Origin: Methylobacterium isbiliense
GTDB taxonomy: Bacteria; Pseudomonadota; Alphaproteobacteria; Rhizobiales; Beijerinckiaceae
Direction of reading: 5' to 3'
Length of the DNA: 64,000 nucleotides
NCBI RefSeq assembly: GCF_022179325.1
Contig: NZ_BPQQ01000005.1
Location: 1-64,000 of the forward strand
Of this stretch, positions 8,863 to 20,420 are shown piece by piece (within the stretch, counting starts at the first letter, position 1; the number at the start of each line of letters is the position of its first letter). The position numbers were made by a program, and so were the translations under genes. The notes under the pieces were generated by a model. That model made no database searches and was not told where the DNA came from. It saw only the letters and a program-made list of their open reading frames with translations.

Positions 8863-9690
8863 TCAGTGATGCAGGGGGAGAGTTACCGTGAAGGTCGATC
8901 CTTCACCAGTCCCGCTTCGCAGGGTCACGCCCCCGCCCATCGCCTCGGCGAGGCGGCGCACCAGCCACAGGCCGACCCCGAACCCGGTGCGGATCTCGGC
9001 CTCCGGCAGGCGCGCCTGCTCGAAGCGGGCAAAGACCCGCTCGTGGTCGCCCGGGGCGATGCCGATCCCCTGGTCGATCACCCGGATCACCCCGGACCCG
9101 CCCGCCCGCTCGGCCTCGATCACGATCGGCCGGCCGTCGCCGTACTTGATCGCGTTGGTCACGAGGTTGTCGAGGATCTGGTCGAGGGCCACGCGCTCGC
9201 AGGCGAGGAGGAGATCGTCGGGCACCCGCACCATGATGGTGCTGCCGGCATGGGCGGCGAGCGGCTCCAGCCCCGCCGCCACCTCGCCGGCCACCTCCGC
9301 GAGGCGCACCGGCACGCGGTCGAGGACGAGGCGCCCGGCCTGGGCGCGCGAGACGTCGAGGATCGTGGTCGCCCGGCGGATGTAGCGGTCGACGAGCCAC
9401 TTGAGGCGCGCGAGGCCCTGCACGAGCCGGGGCGACGGCTGGCGCGCGCCCTCGGCCTCGGCGGCGGCGAGCAGCCGCTCGACCTGGCCGAGGATCGGCG
9501 TCATCGGGTTGCGCAACTCGTGCGCGATGCTGGTGAGGAACGCGTCCTGCTCGGCGAGCGCCCCCTGCAGGGCCGCGATCTCGCGGCGCAGGGCGGCGTT
9601 CTCGGCGATCAGTGCGCCGGTCAGGTCCGGCTCGGGCTCCGGGGCGGCAAGGGTCAGGGGGCCGGCGCGGCGGGTGTCCGGCTCGCTCAT
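8863..9690 (-). CDS. soluble sensor histidine kinase of the KaiC-like operon
   Basis: 275 residues. A short N-terminal coiled coil (about 28-50, LIAENAALRREIAALQGALAE) leads straight into a HisKA domain with HELRNPMTPIL (His57), then an HATPase_c domain: N box DNLVTNAIKYG, G1 DQGIGIA, and GVGLWLVRRLAEAMGG. There is no sensor domain or membrane segment, so input must come from a partner protein, plausibly the KaiC-like ATPase encoded next, much as SasA reads KaiC in cyanobacteria (analogy, not shown). It is the first gene of the operon. Confidence 0.87.
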   Translation of the reverse strand: MSEPDTRRAGPLTLAAPEPEPDLTGALIAENAALRREIAALQGALAEQDAFLTSIAHELRNPMTPILGQVERLLAAAEAEGARQPSPRLVQGLARLKWLVDRYIRRATTILDVSRAQAGRLVLDRVPVRLAEVAGEVAAGLEPLAAHAGSTIMVRVPDDLLLACERVALDQILDNLVTNAIKYGDGRPIVIEAERAGGSGVIRVIDQGIGIAPGDHERVFARFEQARLPEAEIRTGFGVGLWLVRRLAEAMGGGVTLRSGTGEGSTFTVTLPLHH

Positions 9691-9805
9691 CGGGGTGATC
9701 CCTCCGCCTCGGCCACCGGAAAGGTGGCACGAACGCCCTGCACCGACAAGCTTTGCGGGGGTATCGAAGCGCCCGACGGTCGCCGCGCGTGTCCGTCCGG
9801 GGGGC

Positions 9806-10741
9806 TCAGGCCGGCGGGAGCCGGCGCCACACGGCCGCGGCGGCGGCGAGGTCCTCGATCGCGGCGCCCACCGATTTGAAGGCGGTGATTGCCGCGGGAT
9901 CGGTCCGGCCCGGGACGCGGCCCCGGCAGAGATCGGCGAGGTCGCCGCGGACCGCCTCGCGCGCGAGCGCGCCCGCGGCGAGCGCGACCGCCACGTCGCC
10001 GCCCTTGGCGAGCGCGTCCGGCCCGTCCACGTAGATGGCGGCCCGGGCGAGCGCCGCGTCGTCGGCCTCGCGCATCCGGGGCGTGAACGAGCCGACGAGG
10101 TCGAGATGGGTGCCGGGGGACAGCCACGCGCCGCGCACCAGCGGCCGTTCGGACAGGGTGGCGCAGCAGACGATGTCGGCCTCCCGCACCGCCGCCTCCA
10201 GATCCGTGACCGCCCGCGCCGGGACGCCCTCGGCGGTCAGGCGCCGGCTCAGCGCCTCGGCGGAGGCCGGGCGGTGGTTCCAGACCGCGACCTCGCGGAT
10301 CGGGCGCTCGGCCCGGTGCGCCCGCACCAGGAAGGGCGCGAGCGCCCCCGCCCCGACCATCAGCAGACGCGCGCTGTCGGGCCGCGCGAGGTGGCGCGCG
10401 GCCAGCGCCGAGGCGCCGGCGGTGCGCCAGAGCGTGAGATGGGGCGCGTCGAGGAGCGCGAGCGGCCGGCCGGTCGCCCGCTCGCTCAGGAGGAAGCCGC
10501 CCTGGAAGGTCGCGAGGCCCCGCGCGGCGTTGCCGGGGTGCAGCCCCAGCACCTTCACGCCGATGTGCTCGGCGTCCCAGGCCGGCATGATCAGCAGGGT
10601 CGCCTCGCCCGCCGGATCCGGGAGGGCGTGCACGTGGCGCGAGGGCGCGGCGACCTCCGCCCGGAAGGCGGCGTCGAGGGCTGCCACCATCGCGGCCGGC
10701 GTCAGGGCGGCGTCGATCTCGGCGGCGGAGACGATCCGCAC
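9806..10741 (-). CDS. ornithine cyclodeaminase / mu-crystallin family protein
   Basis: About 311 residues. The Rossmann segment ARLLMVGAGALAPFLVRAH near residue 120 binds NAD(P), and GVKVLGLHPGN, DIVCCATLSERPLV and HLDLVGSFTPRMREADD are typical of the family. Members deaminate ornithine or reduce cyclic imines and ketimines; the substrate cannot be told here. No ATG fits; a GTG at 10741, five bases after the stop of the upstream lapA-like gene, is the best start and implies translational coupling. The family's usual length is 310-350, so it is complete. Confidence 0.82.
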   Translation of the reverse strand: MRIVSAAEIDAALTPAAMVAALDAAFRAEVAAPSRHVHALPDPAGEATLLIMPAWDAEHIGVKVLGLHPGNAARGLATFQGGFLLSERATGRPLALLDAPHLTLWRTAGASALAARHLARPDSARLLMVGAGALAPFLVRAHRAERPIREVAVWNHRPASAEALSRRLTAEGVPARAVTDLEAAVREADIVCCATLSERPLVRGAWLSPGTHLDLVGSFTPRMREADDAALARAAIYVDGPDALAKGGDVAVALAAGALAREAVRGDLADLCRGRVPGRTDPAAITAFKSVGAAIEDLAAAAAVWRRLPPA

Positions 10742-10746
10742 CGGGG

Positions 10747-11091
10747 TCAGGCGCGGCCGGCGGGCGCCGGCAGGGCGGCCGGCCGGTCGAGGGACGCGGC
10801 GTTGCGCAGGCGGTCGCTCTCGGCGCGCAGCCGGTCGATCTCGCGCCCGCGCAGGCGGCGCTCGCGGCGGTTGGGCTCCTGGCCGAGCCATGCGCCGCAG
10901 CCGCCGATCAGGATGCCCAGCGCCACCGCCGCGAAGGCGAGCGCGTAGAGCGGGACCGTCAGGCTGAAGGCCGGCGCGCCCTGCGAGAAGGGATCGAACG
11001 ACACGGTGACGGGCTGGCGGTTCGCCACCGCGAGCAGCACCACCACGATCGCGATGGGGAGGAGGATCAGGCCCTTGAGGAAGCGGATCAT
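10747..11091 (-). CDS. LapA (DUF1049) family membrane protein
   Basis: 114 residues. Two membrane segments (FLKGLILLPIAIVVVLLAVAN and FSLTVPLYALAFAAVALGILIGG) flank a short loop with the family motif RQPVTVSFDPFS. A charged cytoplasmic tail (EPNRRERRLRGREIDRLRAE) looks helical. In enterobacteria LapA acts with the LPS assembly regulator LapB; here no lapB adjoins, so only the family is claimed. In many alphaproteobacteria it follows ihfB, as here. It is co-directional with the cyclodeaminase-family gene just downstream. Confidence 0.8.
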   Translation of the reverse strand: MIRFLKGLILLPIAIVVVLLAVANRQPVTVSFDPFSQGAPAFSLTVPLYALAFAAVALGILIGGCGAWLGQEPNRRERRLRGREIDRLRAESDRLRNAASLDRPAALPAPAGRA

Positions 11092-11123
11092 CGGACGGCT
11101 CGGGAGTACGGTGTGGCGGGGGA

Positions 11124-11222
11124 TCTAGAGCATTGTCCGACGACGTGGATGCCGGTTCGTCGCAGACAATGCGGCAAAACCAAAAACCTGGAGCAGGCTT
11201 CACGGTTCGATCCGATCGAACC
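11124..11222. repeat. RIME-like intergenic repeat, two hairpins
   Basis: Two consecutive stem-loops occupy the lapA-ihfB gap. The first pairs GCATTGTC-CGACGA (11130-11143) with TCGTCG-CA-GACAATGC (11157-11172). The second is an almost perfect palindrome, GGTTCGATC and GATCGAACC, at 11204-11222. This arrangement, beginning TCTAGAGCATTGTCC, resembles the RIME/REP-type dispersed hairpins of Rhizobiales genomes. No coding sequence is evident. On the minus strand it lies in the ihfB-lapA message and may act as an RNA processing or stability element. Confidence 0.65.
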
Positions 11223-11278
11223 CGCTCGAGGACGGCGTCGCGTGCGAGCGAGGCTCGCCGCGCCGGCTCGGAACCGTC

Positions 11279-11599
11279 TCACGAGGCCTGGGCGGCCACC
11301 GGCTCCTCGGCGCCGATGCCGGCCTCGTTGAGGCGCAGGCGCATCTCCTTGCCGGTCTTGAACACGGGGATCGCCTTCTCGGCCACCGCCACCGCGGCGC
11401 CGGTGCGCGGGTTGCGGCCGCGCCGGGCCTCGCGCCGCTTCACCGAGAAGGCGCCGAACCCCCGCAGCTCCACCCGGTCGCCGCGGGCGAGCGCGTCCGC
11501 GATCGTGTCGAGGATGGCGTTGACGATGTTCTCGACGTCGCGCTGGTAGAGGTGCGGGTTCTGCTCGGCGATCCTGAGGACGAGCTCGGACTTGATCAT
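11279..11599 (-). CDS. ihfB: integration host factor subunit beta
   Basis: 106 residues. The bacterial DNA-bending signature is present: [31 protein letters not shown], with the Pro of the intercalating arm in RNPRTG. The N-terminus [17 protein letters not shown] followed by [13 protein letters not shown] is typical of IHF-beta rather than HU. It works as a heterodimer with IHF-alpha, bending DNA in recombination, replication and transcription. The ATG at 11599 is chosen by homology. It lies 71 bases downstream of sppA on the same strand, the common alphaproteobacterial order sppA-ihfB-lapA. Confidence 0.92.
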   Translation of the reverse strand: MIKSELVLRIAEQNPHLYQRDVENIVNAILDTIADALARGDRVELRGFGAFSVKRREARRGRNPRTGAAVAVAEKAIPVFKTGKEMRLRLNEAGIGAEEPVAAQAS

Positions 11600-11670
11600 G
11601 GCAGGCGGTCTCGGGCGGGTGTTTCGGGCAGGCCGGCTGGGCGGGCGCGGGGAGGCACCCGGGGGAGGTC

Positions 11671-12627
11671 TCAGCGGGGGGAGGCCGTGCCCGGGCGCCA
11701 GAGCGCCAGAAGGCCGCCGCGGGCGAGCGCGGCCGCCTCCTCTGAGGCGACGCGCAGGGAGGCGTCGCCGAAGCCGAGGAGCGCGGCGGCCGAGAACAGG
11801 TCGAAGCGGCTCTCGTTGCGCGGCTTCCAGTCCCGGACCGGCAGGTCCTTGGCGACGTTCTTCTCGCGCTCCAGCCACGCCACCGCCTGCCGCTCGCCGC
11901 CGGTCTCGTCGACGAGCTTCAGCGCCACGCTCTGGCGGCCGCTGAACACGCGCCCGTCCGCCACCGCGCCGAGCTGCTCGGGCGTCATCCGCCGCCGCTC
12001 GGCCACCAGGGTCTTGAACCACGAGAAGGTGTCGCCGACGATGGCCTGGAGCGCGGCCCGCGCCTCCGGCGAGGTCGGGTGGAAGCCGCTCGGCTCCGCC
12101 TTCAGCGGCGAGGACTTCACCTCCTCGACCCGCACCCCGACCTTGTCGAGGAGGCCCGAGAGGTCGGGATACTGGAACAGCACCCCGATCGAGCCGACCA
12201 GCGCGGTCTCGCGCGCCACGATGTGGTCGGCGGCGAGCGCCGTGATGTAGGCGCCCGAGGCGGCGGTGCCGTCCACGAAGGCGACCACCGGCTTCTTCTC
12301 GGCGAGCGCGCGCAGGTTGCGGAAGAGTTCCTCGGAGCCCGTGGTGGTGCCCCCCGGCGAGTTGATCGAGACGATCACCCCGGAGACCGCCCGCGACTCG
12401 CCCACCCGCTTCATCAGATCGCGGGTCTTCTCGCTGCCCGCGATGAAGCCGTCGATGCTGATGCGGGCGATCTGCGGCGTGACGGCGACGAAGCGGCCGC
12501 CGCCCGCGGCGCGCCAGCCGAGCGCGCCCGCCGCGACGATCAGCGCTCCGATCCCGAGGACCCGCCAGAAGGACAGCTTCCGGCGCAGGGAGCGGCGGTC
12601 GAGGAGAAGTTCGGCATCGATGGCCAT
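11671..12627 (-). CDS. sppA: signal peptide peptidase SppA (S49 family)
   Basis: 318 residues, short form. One N-terminal membrane segment ([19 protein letters not shown]) anchors a periplasmic S49 protease that degrades cleaved signal peptides. The nucleophile Ser is in [16 protein letters not shown] and the general-base Lys in [13 protein letters not shown]; the Gly-rich [14 protein letters not shown] strand is also typical. The ATG at 12627 fits the family start; an in-frame codon 14 residues earlier adds an acidic leader without support. Divergent from uvrA across about 350 bases. Confidence 0.9.
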   Translation of the reverse strand: MAIDAELLLDRRSLRRKLSFWRVLGIGALIVAAGALGWRAAGGGRFVAVTPQIARISIDGFIAGSEKTRDLMKRVGESRAVSGVIVSINSPGGTTTGSEELFRNLRALAEKKPVVAFVDGTAASGAYITALAADHIVARETALVGSIGVLFQYPDLSGLLDKVGVRVEEVKSSPLKAEPSGFHPTSPEARAALQAIVGDTFSWFKTLVAERRRMTPEQLGAVADGRVFSGRQSVALKLVDETGGERQAVAWLEREKNVAKDLPVRDWKPRNESRFDLFSAAALLGFGDASLRVASEEAAALARGGLLALWRPGTASPR

Positions 12628-12813
12628 GCGGCGCTCGTGTTCCTCATCTGGGTCCCGAACGGGCCGCACAAGTCCTTGGCGCGCCTCGTTCCCGGCGCTG
12701 TTCTACCTCCGCGCTTCCGGAAGCGGCAAGAGTGCGGGAAGGCGTGCGGGCGCGCGAATGCGGCGGGCCGGGACGATTTGCGCCACCCGCGCGGTCGGCC
12801 GGCTGTTGCCGCT

Positions 12814-12828
12814 GTACGTATTTTGTTC
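12814..12828 (+). promoter_or_regulatory. near-consensus LexA (SOS) box upstream of uvrA
   Basis: The sequence reads GTAC-N7-GTTC with an AT-rich centre (GTATTTT). The alphaproteobacterial LexA box is the direct repeat GTTC-N7-GTTC, so seven of eight specified bases match. It lies about 150 bases upstream of the uvrA start in the 353-base divergent region with sppA, which is otherwise GC-rich with no further gene seen. uvrA is a classic SOS gene, which supports the reading. Confidence 0.55.
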
Positions 12829-12980
12829 TAGCACTCGGCGCAGCGACGGGCCTTCCGGGGTACTCCGGCGGGGACTCCGGCCCTCCTCCCGCGCGGCGCC
12901 CCCGGGCCCGGATCGTGCAGCCTCGGCGGTCGACCGGTCCCGGCGCCCTCCCCGCTGCACGACCCGCTTCGAGCCCCGGC

Positions 12981-15905
<2,925 letters not shown>

Positions 15906-15970
15906 CATCCCCCCGCGCGCCGACCCGCCGGGCCGCGCGGCCCAACCGGCGCCAATCACCCGGGAAGCAC

Positions 15971-15998
15971 GCGCTCATCTTCAAGGATGGGCGCTTTT
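15971..15998 (+). terminator. Rho-independent terminator after uvrA
   Basis: A nine-pair stem, GCGCTCATC with GATGGGCGC (one T-G wobble), encloses a six-base loop and is followed directly by TTTT. It lies 65 bases after the uvrA stop. A second palindrome without T-run (15930-15943) precedes it. The rest of the 392-base gap to the porin-like gene should hold that gene's promoter, but no clear -35/-10 pair was identified. Confidence 0.7.
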
Positions 15999-16297
15999 GC
16001 AGTGCACAACGCTCCGATTTCTATCGATCCGGCGCGAAGGCTCTTCAATCGAGCGCGTCCTGCGTGTGACGGAATTGCGACTTTTCCGCAACGCTTGTGG
16101 CGCTTCTGCCTGCGCGGCGGGCATTCCGCTGGCATTCTGAGCGTAGCTGTACAAAACTTCGAATCGTTCAGACTGTGTCGGGGCTGAGGGGCGCTCGAAG
16201 CAACGTCGATGCAAGCCTGCAGACCACAAGCGGGCAATCTCGACGAACTGCGCGAGGCGGCTGGTATTCAGCCTGCACCGGCGGGAAGGAAAAGGTA

Positions 16298-17302
16298 ATG
16301 GTCAAGAATTGGCTCGCCGCGGGGGCGGCTGCTCTGTCTTTGGGCTTCACGGCGACGGCATCATACGCCCAGACCACCACGATCCCGGGTGAGCAGGTCG
16401 GCCTCGCCGTCGGTGCTCCTCTGCCCGAGGGCGTCTACGCCATCAACACGTTCACGTATCAGCGCGCCGACCAGCCGGGCTCGTCGGACCTGGGCGTCAA
16501 CATCCCGGTTCTCGTCTGGTCCACGCCCTGGAAGGTCCTGGGTGCGCGCATCGAGGCCGTGGTGGCCCCCCCGACCCTGTTCTCCTTCAATCGCAGCGGC
16601 GGCCGCGACACCAGCGCGAATGTCGGGACCTTCATCGGCGGTATCTTCGCCTGGGATCTCGGCAACAACGTCGGCGTCAGCTACCTCGCGGGCGTGTACC
16701 TGAACGAGCTGAACGCCGGCCGCTTCGGCGGTCTGCAGCAGCTGGCGTCGAACACCTACCGTCAGGGCTTCGCGATCAGCTACACCGGCGACGGCTGGAA
16801 CCTGACCGCGAACCTCACCTACAACTTCTACGACGTGCCCGCCCGGTTCGACGGCCCCGGCCTCGTCCCGGCCTTCTACGGCACGCAGGTTCCGTCCGAT
16901 GCGCTCAACCTCGACCTGACGGCGACCAAGAAGTTCGGCAACTTCGAGATCGGCGCGATCGGCTACGGCACCACGAACCTGCGCAACCGGTCGTTCTTCC
17001 TCCTCTCCAACGCCACCCTCCCCACGGGCTGCGTCGGCTTCGCGCCGAACATCTGCGGGACGGCGGGCCGGAGCGGCGGCGGCCGGTTCGCCCTCGGCGG
17101 CCTCATCGGCTACGATTTCGGCAAGTTCTCGGTCCAGGCCTACGTCGCCCGCGACGTCGTGACCTCGGCGCAGTACGTCACGCCGGCGGGCTTCCTCCGG
17201 GACAACTACCGCACCGAGGGCTTCTTCCGCGTGATCGCCCCGCTCTACACGGTGGCGGCCGCCCCGCCGCCCGAGCCGGCTCCTATCATCCGCAAGTACT
17301 GA
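16298..17302 (+). CDS. outer-membrane beta-barrel protein, phenol MetA-deg / transporter-like family
   Basis: 334 residues. A Sec signal peptide (basic MVKNW, hydrophobic stretch, cleavage after SYA) precedes a protein of alternating aromatic strands: FTYQRADQPGSSDLGVNIP, LTANLTYNFYDVPARF, FEIGAIGYGTTNLRNR, GLIGYDFGKFSVQAYVARDV. The layout resembles the MetA-pathway outer-membrane proteins (SphA-like) thought to admit hydrophobic substrates. It ends in a proline-rich PPPEPAPIIRKY rather than the usual terminal aromatic residue. The start at 16298 has GGAAGGAAAAGG upstream, a strong ribosome binding site. No catabolic genes adjoin it, so the substrate is unknown. A terminator follows at once. 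Confidence 0.7.
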   Translation: MVKNWLAAGAAALSLGFTATASYAQTTTIPGEQVGLAVGAPLPEGVYAINTFTYQRADQPGSSDLGVNIPVLVWSTPWKVLGARIEAVVAPPTLFSFNRSGGRDTSANVGTFIGGIFAWDLGNNVGVSYLAGVYLNELNAGRFGGLQQLASNTYRQGFAISYTGDGWNLTANLTYNFYDVPARFDGPGLVPAFYGTQVPSDALNLDLTATKKFGNFEIGAIGYGTTNLRNRSFFLLSNATLPTGCVGFAPNICGTAGRSGGGRFALGGLIGYDFGKFSVQAYVARDVVTSAQYVTPAGFLRDNYRTEGFFRVIAPLYTVAAAPPPEPAPIIRKY

Positions 17303-17341
17303 GATCCGGTCCGGCGCTCCGCGCCGGTCCCGTCCGCGACG

Positions 17342-17372
17342 CCGCCCGGCCCCGTGCCGGGCGGTTTCGTTT
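17342..17372 (+). terminator. Rho-independent terminator after the outer-membrane gene
   Basis: A perfect nine-pair stem (CCGCCCGGC with GCCGGGCGG), five-base loop, then TTTCGTTTG. It lies 40 bases after the stop codon. Confidence 0.75.
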
Positions 17373-17414
17373 GTCGGCCATGTTCGTTTGTCGGCCATGC
17401 GTCTGTCGGCCATG
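17372..17414 (+). repeat. three short direct repeats (TGTCGGCCATG)
   Basis: TGTCGGCCATG occurs three times at 17372, 17389 and 17404, the first two within a longer shared TTCGTTTGTCGGCCATG. The block sits between the preceding terminator and the next gene. It looks like a small tandem expansion; no function can be read. Confidence 0.6.
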
Positions 17415-17500
17415 CGTCCCCGGGCGCGGGTGTTGCTTCGCCGCGCGCGACCTATAACGACGGGAGACCTGCCCGTGGGGCGGGCACGAGGAGACCGTGC

Positions 17501-18472
17501 ATGGCGTCGTCCGGGGAGTGGAGGATTCCGAGCGCGGCCCAGCCGCGGCCCGCCGACTACGCCTACGACCTCGACCGCGCCCTCACCGCCGTCGTCGCCC
17601 TCTCGGCCCGGGTGCCGGAGGCCGCCTTCACGGCCGAGGCGCTCGGCACCGAGCGGGCCGGCAACGGCGTGGTGATCGGCGCCGACGGGCTCGTGCTCAC
17701 CATCGGCTATCTCGTCACCGAGGCCGAGACCGTCTGGCTCACAACCCAGGACGGGCGCAGCATCCAGGGCCACGTGGTCGGGTTCGACGCGGCGACCGGC
17801 TTCGGCCTCGTCCAGGCCCTCGGGCGGCTCGACCTGCCGGTGCTGGCGCTCGGCACCGCGGCCGACCTGGCCGTGGGTGATGCCGCGGTGGTGGCGGGCG
17901 CGGGCGGGCGCCACCGCGCGGTCGCCGCCCGCGTCGTCGCCCGCCAGGAATTCGCCGGCTACTGGGAATACGTCCTCGACGATGCGATCTTCACCGCCCC
18001 CTCCCACCCGCACTGGGGCGGCGCCGCCCTGATCGGGCCGGCGGGCGACCTCCTCGGCATCGGCTCGCTGCAGCTCCAGCAGAGCGGGGCGGAGGCGCGG
18101 GCGATCAACATGCTGGTGCCGGTCGACCTCCTGAAGCCGATCCTGCCCGATCTCGTCAGCCGCGGGCGCGCCGCCCGTCCGCCGCGCCCCTGGCTCGGCC
18201 TCTACGCCACCGAGATCGACGACGAGGTCGTGATCATGGGGCTCGCCGGCCGCGGGCCAGCCGCCGCGGCGGACCTCCAGGCGGGCGACACGCTGGTCGC
18301 GGTCGCCGGCAACCCGGTGCCCGGCCTCGCGGCCTTCTTCCGCCAGGTCTGGGCCCTCGGGGAAGCCGGAATCCCCGTTCCCCTCACGGTGCGGCGGGAC
18401 GGCCGCACCTTCGCCCTCACGGTCCAGTCCGCCGACCGCGAGCGCTTCCTGATCGCTCCGCGCCTGCACTGA
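17501..18472 (+). CDS. trypsin-like (S1C, HtrA/Deg) fold protein with PDZ domain, catalytic triad lost
   Basis: 323 residues, no signal peptide. The N-terminal two-thirds follows Deg-type proteases segment by segment: GNGVVIGADGLVLTIGYLV, LTTQDGRSIQGHVVGFDAATGFGL, DDAIFTAPSHPHWGGAALIGPAGDLLGIGS. The catalytic His of the NHVV motif is Tyr70, the Asp of DPRTDLAL is Gly100 and the Ser of GNSGGP is Trp172, so it should be inactive as a protease. A PDZ-like domain follows (about 222-310, with GPAAAADLQAGDTLVAVAGNPV). The ATG at 17501 has GAGGAGA upstream. It may bind peptides or be a scaffold. It is a single gene, separated from its neighbours by terminator and promoter-sized gaps. Confidence 0.78.
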   Translation: MASSGEWRIPSAAQPRPADYAYDLDRALTAVVALSARVPEAAFTAEALGTERAGNGVVIGADGLVLTIGYLVTEAETVWLTTQDGRSIQGHVVGFDAATGFGLVQALGRLDLPVLALGTAADLAVGDAAVVAGAGGRHRAVAARVVARQEFAGYWEYVLDDAIFTAPSHPHWGGAALIGPAGDLLGIGSLQLQQSGAEARAINMLVPVDLLKPILPDLVSRGRAARPPRPWLGLYATEIDDEVVIMGLAGRGPAAAADLQAGDTLVAVAGNPVPGLAAFFRQVWALGEAGIPVPLTVRRDGRTFALTVQSADRERFLIAPRLH

Positions 18473-18698
18473 TTCGCCGGTCTGCCGCGTTGCGCTGCAG
18501 CATCGTTCCGGGTGCTTCTTCTGCGAGCAGCGCATTGAGTTGACGAATCCTTGCGCGCCGCATGATGCGGGCGCATGGCTGGCTTACGAACTTCCGACTC
18601 CTCAGGCTCGGCCGCGACCCCATATGTTGCGTTGCAACAGAATTGGGCGTCGGTGCCGGTCGAAGCGGCACCGCCTGCCCACCGAGAGGTCAAGTTCC

Positions 18699-18851
18699 AT
18701 GTTCGTGTCGCTCATCCTGAGCAAGCTCCGCTCCTACCTGCGCTACCGCGAGACCGTCCTCGAACTGTCGCGTCTGACCGACCGCGAGCTCGAGGATCTC
18801 GGCATCAGCCGCTACGACATCCGCGGCGTCGCCCGCAGCCACGCGGCCTAA
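18699..18851 (+). CDS. DUF1127 small protein
   Basis: 50 residues, basic. RYRETVLELSRLTDRELEDLGISRYDIRGVAR carries the DUF1127 (YjiS-like) core. Proteins of this family are small, Arg-rich, common in alphaproteobacteria, and several bind RNA or influence phosphate and C1 metabolism; the function of this one is unknown. A GAGAGG box lies upstream of the ATG. It has its own terminator, and the 226-base upstream gap is relatively AT-rich with a TTGACG at 18538, so it is probably a single-gene unit. Confidence 0.85.
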   Translation: MFVSLILSKLRSYLRYRETVLELSRLTDRELEDLGISRYDIRGVARSHAA

Positions 18852-18907
18852 GGCCCCACCGCCGGGCCTGACGGCCCGGTGCCGGGCTTGCCGGCCCGAT
18901 GCCTCGT

Positions 18908-18939
18908 CGCCCGCCGCTCCGGCGGGCGTTCGCGTTTTT
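18908..18939 (+). terminator. Rho-independent terminator after the DUF1127 gene
   Basis: CGCCCGCCG pairs with CGGCGGGCG across a three-base loop, then TTCGCGTTTTT. An upstream CCGGGCC/GGCCCGG hairpin (about 18862-18879) may add to it. Confidence 0.7.
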
Positions 18940-18983
18940 GGGGATGCGTTGATTCGCAAGCCCCGCATCCGATATGCGGGAGC

Positions 18984-20405
18984 ATGTCCGGATCGAACCC
19001 CATCCACGTCATCGGCGGCGGCCTCGCCGGGTCCGAGGCGGCGTGGCAGATCGCCGAGGCCGGCCTGCCGGTCGTGCTGCACGAGATGCGGCCGCTGCGC
19101 GGCACCGAGGCGCACCGCACCGAGGGCCTCGCGGAACTCGTCTGCTCGAACTCCTTCCGCTCGGACGACGCGGAGCTGAACGCGGTCGGCCTGCTGCACC
19201 AGGAGATGCGCCGCCTGGGCTCGCTCATCATGCGGGCGGGCGACGCGAACCAAGTGCCCGCGGGCGGCGCGCTCGCGGTCGACCGCGACGGCTTCAGCCG
19301 GGCCGTGACCGCGGCGCTCGACGCCCATCCGCTCGTCACCGTCGCGCGCGAGGAGATCGACGGCCTGCCGCCCGCCGCCTGGGACAGCGTGATCGTGGCC
19401 ACCGGCCCGCTCACCGCGCCGGGCCTCGCCGAGGGGATCCGCGGCCTCACCGGGGCGGAGGCGCTGGCCTTCTTCGACGCGATCGCCCCCATCGTGCACC
19501 GCGAGTCCATCGACATGGGCGTGGCGTGGTTCCAGTCGCGCTACGACAAGGCGGGCCCGGGCGGCACGGGGGCCGACTACATCAACTGCCCCCTCGACCG
19601 GGAGCAGTACGCGGCCTTCGTGGCGGCGCTGGTGGCGGGCGAGACGACCGCGTTCAAGGAATGGGAGGCCTCGACCCCCTATTTCGACGGCTGTCTGCCG
19701 ATCGAGGTCATGGCCGAGCGCGGCCCCGAGACCCTGCGCCACGGGCCGATGAAGCCCTTCGGCCTCACCAACCCGCACAACCCCACCGTCAAGGCCTACG
19801 CGATCGTGCAGCTGCGCCAGGACAACGCGCTCGGCACGCTCTACAACATGGTGGGCTTCCAGACGAAGCTGCGGCACGCCGAGCAGGTGCGGATCTTCCG
19901 CACCATCCCGGGTCTGGAGCGGGCCGAGTTCGCCCGCCTGGGCGGCCTGCACCGCAACACCTACCTCGACTCGCCCCGCCTCCTCGATGCCACCCTGCGG
20001 CTCCGGGCCGCGCCGCGCCTGCGCTTCGCCGGGCAGATCACCGGCTGCGAGGGCTACGTCGAGAGCGCGGCGGTGGGCCTGATGGCCGGCCGCTTCGCCG
20101 CCGCTGAGCGCCAGGGCCGTGCCCTCGCGCCCCTGCCCCCGACCACCGCGCTCGGCGCCCTCATCGCCCACATCACGGGCGGGCACGTCTCGACCGAGGA
20201 GGTGGGCGGCCCCCGGTCCTTCCAGCCGATGAACGTGAATTTCGGGCTCTTCCCGCCCCTCGACTGCGCCCCGAAGGCGCCGGACGGCAAGCGCCTGCGG
20301 GGGACCGAGAAGGCACAGGCGAAGAAGCGGGCGCTCACCGACCGGGCGCGGGCCGACCTCTCGGCCTGGCTCGGCGAGCCGGGCCTGCCGGCGGCGGCGG
20401 AATAG
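18984..20405 (+). CDS. trmFO: methylenetetrahydrofolate--tRNA-(uracil-5-)-methyltransferase
   Basis: 473 residues. It is a folate- and FAD-dependent enzyme that makes m5U54 in the tRNA T-loop. The N-terminal FAD-binding motif is [21 protein letters not shown]; family blocks [45 protein letters not shown] and [14 protein letters not shown] follow. The ATG at 18984 gives the usual short N-terminus. It ends 15 bases from a convergent small exported-protein gene. In related genomes trmFO is commonly near the secDF cluster that starts at 23.7 kb here. Confidence 0.95.
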   Translation: MSGSNPIHVIGGGLAGSEAAWQIAEAGLPVVLHEMRPLRGTEAHRTEGLAELVCSNSFRSDDAELNAVGLLHQEMRRLGSLIMRAGDANQVPAGGALAVDRDGFSRAVTAALDAHPLVTVAREEIDGLPPAAWDSVIVATGPLTAPGLAEGIRGLTGAEALAFFDAIAPIVHRESIDMGVAWFQSRYDKAGPGGTGADYINCPLDREQYAAFVAALVAGETTAFKEWEASTPYFDGCLPIEVMAERGPETLRHGPMKPFGLTNPHNPTVKAYAIVQLRQDNALGTLYNMVGFQTKLRHAEQVRIFRTIPGLERAEFARLGGLHRNTYLDSPRLLDATLRLRAAPRLRFAGQITGCEGYVESAAVGLMAGRFAAAERQGRALAPLPPTTALGALIAHITGGHVSTEEVGGPRSFQPMNVNFGLFPPLDCAPKAPDGKRLRGTEKAQAKKRALTDRARADLSAWLGEPGLPAAAE

Positions 20406-20420
20406 GTTCTTGCGGGCGCG

